DNA of 64,000 bases from Strobilurus pachycystidiatus (taxonomy: Eukaryota > Basidiomycota > Agaricomycetes > Agaricales > Physalacriaceae): positions 2,205,344 to 2,269,343 of the forward strand of contig JAHLMK010000008.1 in NCBI GenBank assembly GCA_019915135.1. Direction: 5' to 3'. The notes beneath the pieces are model-generated. The model was given only the letters and a program-made list of their open reading frames with translations. It did no database searches and was not told the origin of the DNA. The translations under genes were made by a program, and so were the position numbers. Positions 61,207 through 64,000 of this stretch are shown in pieces; positions within the stretch are counted from its first letter, which is position 1, and each line of letters begins with the position of its first letter.

Positions 61207-62795
61207 TTATGAGAACTTGGCATCCAGAAGACGCAATGCGTCGCGAACACCTGCTGTCTGGACTTGCCGCATCCGCTCTTGACCACAGCGCAACAGCACT
61301 TCCTCTGGTACCAGCATCGGAGGTGGAGACGACCGGAGAGCAGTGCCTCCGACCCTCAACTGCTTGTTGTGCGCAGGCGAAGAACCTCGCTCTGGCGTGA
61401 TAGAGCCAGGTGCTGGTGAAATCACAACCCTGGGACCAGTGCATTTCGAACGTCGAGCAACGACATCGGCGAGCAGTGTCAAGTCGGAAAAGGAGACATT
61501 AGGATGTGACTTGAGCTGTCGCCAAGCACTGTCAGTGGAGATGGTTTCTTCATCAGCCGGGGGCTCGGTTGCGGTAGATCGCAGACTATTCAGATCATCA
61601 CGCTGTGAGCAAGGACAGCCCGTGCACGGCTCCTTCGAGGATGACGATTGCTTGATTGCAGCACAGAAGGCTTTCCCAAACGTATCGTCGGCGCAAGCTG
61701 CACAATTCTCTGGATCACCAGAACAAGATGGAGCTGCTCTTTGGACCGGGAGAGGAGCAACGGGGAAAAGGCTTCGCGTCTGCGAACTACCGGGCTTCCG
61801 CCGCAAGGGCACAGCCGGTTGGTAGGCGGGAAGGTTGTCGAGAATGGAAGGAGCAGTTGGGGACAGATGAATCACCGGACTGGGATCGTCGTCGTCGAAC
61901 CTCTCCATCTTGAAGTTGGAGTTTGGATCGGCAGCAGTCTGCATCGCGATCTCGCGACAGACGCATGACGTGTCTTCGCTGCAGTAGCCACAGCCGAACG
62001 ACGGTAAGAATGACTCAAACGGTGCTTTGCCAACGAGTTTGAAAGAAGGAGAATGGCATGGATCGGGGTTAGGGTCACTGTCAGCCGCGGATAAGGGTGT
62101 GCCCGGAGTATCATTGGACTCTGGCGACGAGACGGAGGGGGAAGGCGAGAAGGCCTCTGAGGGTACGAACGACGACGCGCCGGTGGATGATCTGGGTTTT
62201 TTTCTAGGATGGGATGAGATCGACGCAGGCGACTCGTCGCGAGGCCGCTTCTGGCCCGTCGCGAGAGCGGCATCACGGTCCGATTCCGCCTTGGCCAGGC
62301 GCTCCTTGAGCGATTCATTCTGCTGGCGCAGTTGTTCGTTCTCCTCCTTGAGCCGCTTGGCAATATTCTGCAATGCTACGTTGCGCTCTATTTCTCCCTG
62401 CTCGTATGACTGGACGCGGGCCTGTAGTTCTGCGAGCTGTGACTGCTTGCGCTCACGGAATGCACGCTGGGCGGCTCTGCGGTAGGATAAGCGGATGTGG
62501 AAGAGTAGATATGGATAGGCGTCACCTGTTCTGCACGCGCCGACCTTTGCCATCGGGCTAAACGTTGTCTCGGTCAGTCGACGTGTCAAACGGGGTGGGA
62601 AGGTGCGCACATCTATGTCGGCAGAGACTGCTGGTGTCTGGTCTTTCTTGGGCTTCCGGCCTGGCTTGGGCTTGGGCTGGATGACCCATTCCTTGGACGC
62701 TGCGGAAACGTTGGTCATCGAGGGAGCCGGCGAGACAGCACAGGGGACATACCGGTGGCCCAGAGCGTACTCGAGGACGCCACACTTGTAGCCAT
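61207..62795 (-). CDS. hapX: HapX-type bZIP iron regulator
   Basis: Transcription factor that represses iron-consuming pathways under iron limitation. MATSVASSSTLWATASKEWV continues IQPKPKPGRKPKKD, the CCAAT-complex binding motif of HapX. After two introns the bZIP reads GKGRRVQNRAAQRAFRERKQ with the leucine zipper LAELQARVQSYEQGEIERNV. Cysteine-rich regions that sense iron or iron-sulfur clusters follow: CGYCSEDTSCVC, CSGDPENCAACADDTFGKAF followed by C, and CTGCPC. Introns are about 62753-62704, 62604-62555 and 62517-62477; together the retained frame stays open across them, which hides them. Residues between the regions are Ser/Pro-rich. The C-terminus is VPEEVLLRCGQERMRQVQTA. A GATA-type iron site lies upstream (62894-62902). 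Confidence 0.9.
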
Positions 62796-63322
62796 GGCCC
62801 TTCCGGTTGACGTTGGTCCAGAGCAAGCTGTTGACGGCTCTCCGTGCAAAACTTATCGTATGGACGGAGGGAAGCAAAGTGGTGCGACCTATCTTATCAG
62901 ATATCGGGTCTATCCGGGTGGTCGCCGTCATTTTCACCACTCACGTGCTCAGGGTGCTCGGCTGCTGTGTCCGAAAGCCGGGACATCGGCCGACTCAAAT
63001 TATTTTCCGCCACACGACGTCGATCTTGCGTCGATCGGTTTGTTGAATCATTCAGTTATGAGGCATGGCTTTCAAGCTTTCATCGATCGCTTGTTAGTTG
63101 GCAGTCTTCATTCGCGTTGATGGGAATAATGATACGACAGGATCAAAGTATGCACCAACAGGGTTGACGTATGTATTTCTCAGCGGTGATAGTCTCACAC
63201 ACGCGGGAAGCGAGGAAGAATACAAGCACACTTAGCACAGGATCAAGTGGCTACGTTACGGCCGGATCAGACCGTTTCGCGTGTCAGCCAACGCAGAGTT
63301 CGTTTGTATTGGTGGCAAATAC
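62796..63322. other. Upstream region of the HapX gene
   Basis: 527 bases between the HapX start and the DUF423 stop, both on the minus strand. Short plus-strand frames show no motif. It contains the GATA-type site listed separately. Confidence 0.5.
62894..62902 (-). promoter_or_regulatory. ATCTGATAA site, iron GATA-factor element
   Basis: On the coding strand of the HapX gene the sequence is ATCTGATAA, a perfect match to ATCWGATAA, the extended site bound by fungal iron GATA repressors (SreA/Sre1/Urbs1/Fep1 family). Its near edge is 99 bases upstream of the start codon. In species studied, the GATA repressor silences hapX when iron is ample. Binding is inferred. Confidence 0.65.
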
Positions 63323-63961
63323 TTAGAAGAGGAGGGAGATATATCTACAGATACGCGGTGTTAGCGCTATTGGCAGTGTCGACTAACCGAGCATGATGGA
63401 CGTACCCAGCCATCAACGCGAGCCCGCCCAGTGGTGTTACAGGTCCAAAGGCTCTCAATTTCGGAGCTAGGATTAGGGCGAAGATAGAACCGGAAAACAT
63501 CAAGCCTCCCGCGGCAATGGCGGGGCCTGCGAATGCATGCACGGAGAAGCGAGGATGCATAGAAACCGCCAGGAGAGCAAGCCCGTTGAAACCCTGTGTC
63601 GTTGACAGACGTGAGCTACAATGAGTACATGAATGCCGACAAACTTACCGCGTAATGAGACGCGGTTTCCCAAGCATGTAGTTTCTCGGGTGTGATACCC
63701 GGTCTGTTCTTCAGACCGTGCGCTAGATTCCAAAGTTATGACAAGGATTCAGCAGAGAGCAAGACGACTCAGTCACCTCCAAAGGCGCCGGCTATCACGC
63801 CAACAGTAGCTGCAGACGATGTGGATGTTCAGGAGTGGCGACTGGCTATTGGGAATATGCTTACCAAAGACTACGCCAGTGCGCCACAGAAGTCCTGGTG
63901 TGATCATTGGGGTTCTGCGTGTTCCACCGTTGGGAAGTAAGTGAGAGTGCTCAGTCGACAT
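63323..63961 (-). CDS. DUF423 / TMEM256 family small membrane protein
   Basis: Conserved membrane protein of unknown function, related to bacterial YgdD and human TMEM256. The family core is VIAGAFGAHGLKNRPGITPE, KLHAWETASHYAGFNGLALL, AGPAIAAGGLMFSGSIFALI and KLRAFGPVTPLGGLALMAGY, ending ISLLF. GAFGAHGL and FGPxTPLGG are diagnostic. About four introns, near 63854-63809, 63774-63727, 63651-63595 and 63402-63346. A short segment (SVHAF) within HPRFSVHAFAGP looks like an insertion. The start is the ATG at 63961 or the in-frame ATG at 63907 (MITPGLLWRTGVVF); the second fits the family's usual short N-terminus better. The window ends just upstream. Confidence 0.85.
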
Positions 63962-64000
63962 GCGTGTCCGGCAGTCCAGCCAAGTCCAGCCTCGCGTACA

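Noticed and set aside
61207..62940. A single open frame of 577 codons through the HapX locus.
   Set aside because: It reads through introns. Splicing is required to give the intact basic region NRAAQRAFRERK and the conserved N-terminus.
63692..63940. A plus-strand frame ending near a GTAAGT donor at the right edge.
   Set aside because: It lies opposite the exons and introns of the DUF423 gene, whose conserved protein explains the segment.

Overview
The window is nuclear DNA from a filamentous basidiomycete, most likely an Agaricomycete. The evidence is dense genes on both strands, many GT-AG introns mostly 45-70 bases long, first exons that end a few codons after the start, and families typical of mushroom-forming fungi (a DUF6697-like protein, a HapX-type iron regulator, a freestanding adenylation enzyme). 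I saw no rRNA, tRNA, CRISPR array, operon or intact transposon. Gene models were built by eye from splice signals and family conservation, so single exon borders may be off, but nearly all reading frames close cleanly.

Layout. 0-11 kb: 3' part of a SAP-domain gene (-), cytochrome b2 L-lactate dehydrogenase (+), a three-LIM protein (+), a seven-helix membrane protein with a long tail (+) and a membrane J-protein (+). 11-17 kb: the INO80 remodeller ATPase (-). 17-20.4 kb: gene-poor DNA with short tandem duplications. 20.4-25.2 kb: a four-helix membrane protein (+) and a large disordered, weakly F-box-like protein (-). 26-40 kb: fumarase (-), PEX11 (+), CMC1 (-), lipoyl synthase (+), a GT8 glycosyltransferase (+), KAE1 (-), a coiled-coil DUF6697-like protein (-), pyruvate dehydrogenase E2 (-) and exosome CSL4 (+). 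40-50 kb: NudE (+), ESS2 (+), FAM192A/Fyv6 (-), a membrane protein (+), SLX9 (-) and a drug/metabolite-type transporter (+). 50-64 kb: a coiled-coil protein (-), an XRCC2-like recombinase (+), a freestanding adenylation enzyme (-), a 2.2 kb gap, a PPR protein (+), a HapX-type iron regulator (-) and a DUF423/TMEM256 protein (-).

Functional links. Several mitochondrial genes lie close together: fumarase, CMC1, lipoyl synthase, and the E2 subunit whose lipoyl lysine that enzyme modifies. ESS2 and FAM192A/Fyv6, two spliceosome-associated factors, sit tail to tail. Many genes form divergent pairs separated by only 117-190 bases. The HapX gene has a perfect iron-type GATA site about 100 bases upstream of its start. 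The least explained genes are the seven-helix protein at 7.3-9.9 kb, the LIM protein with repeated C-terminal RQxTG motifs, and the large disordered protein at 21.5-25.2 kb.
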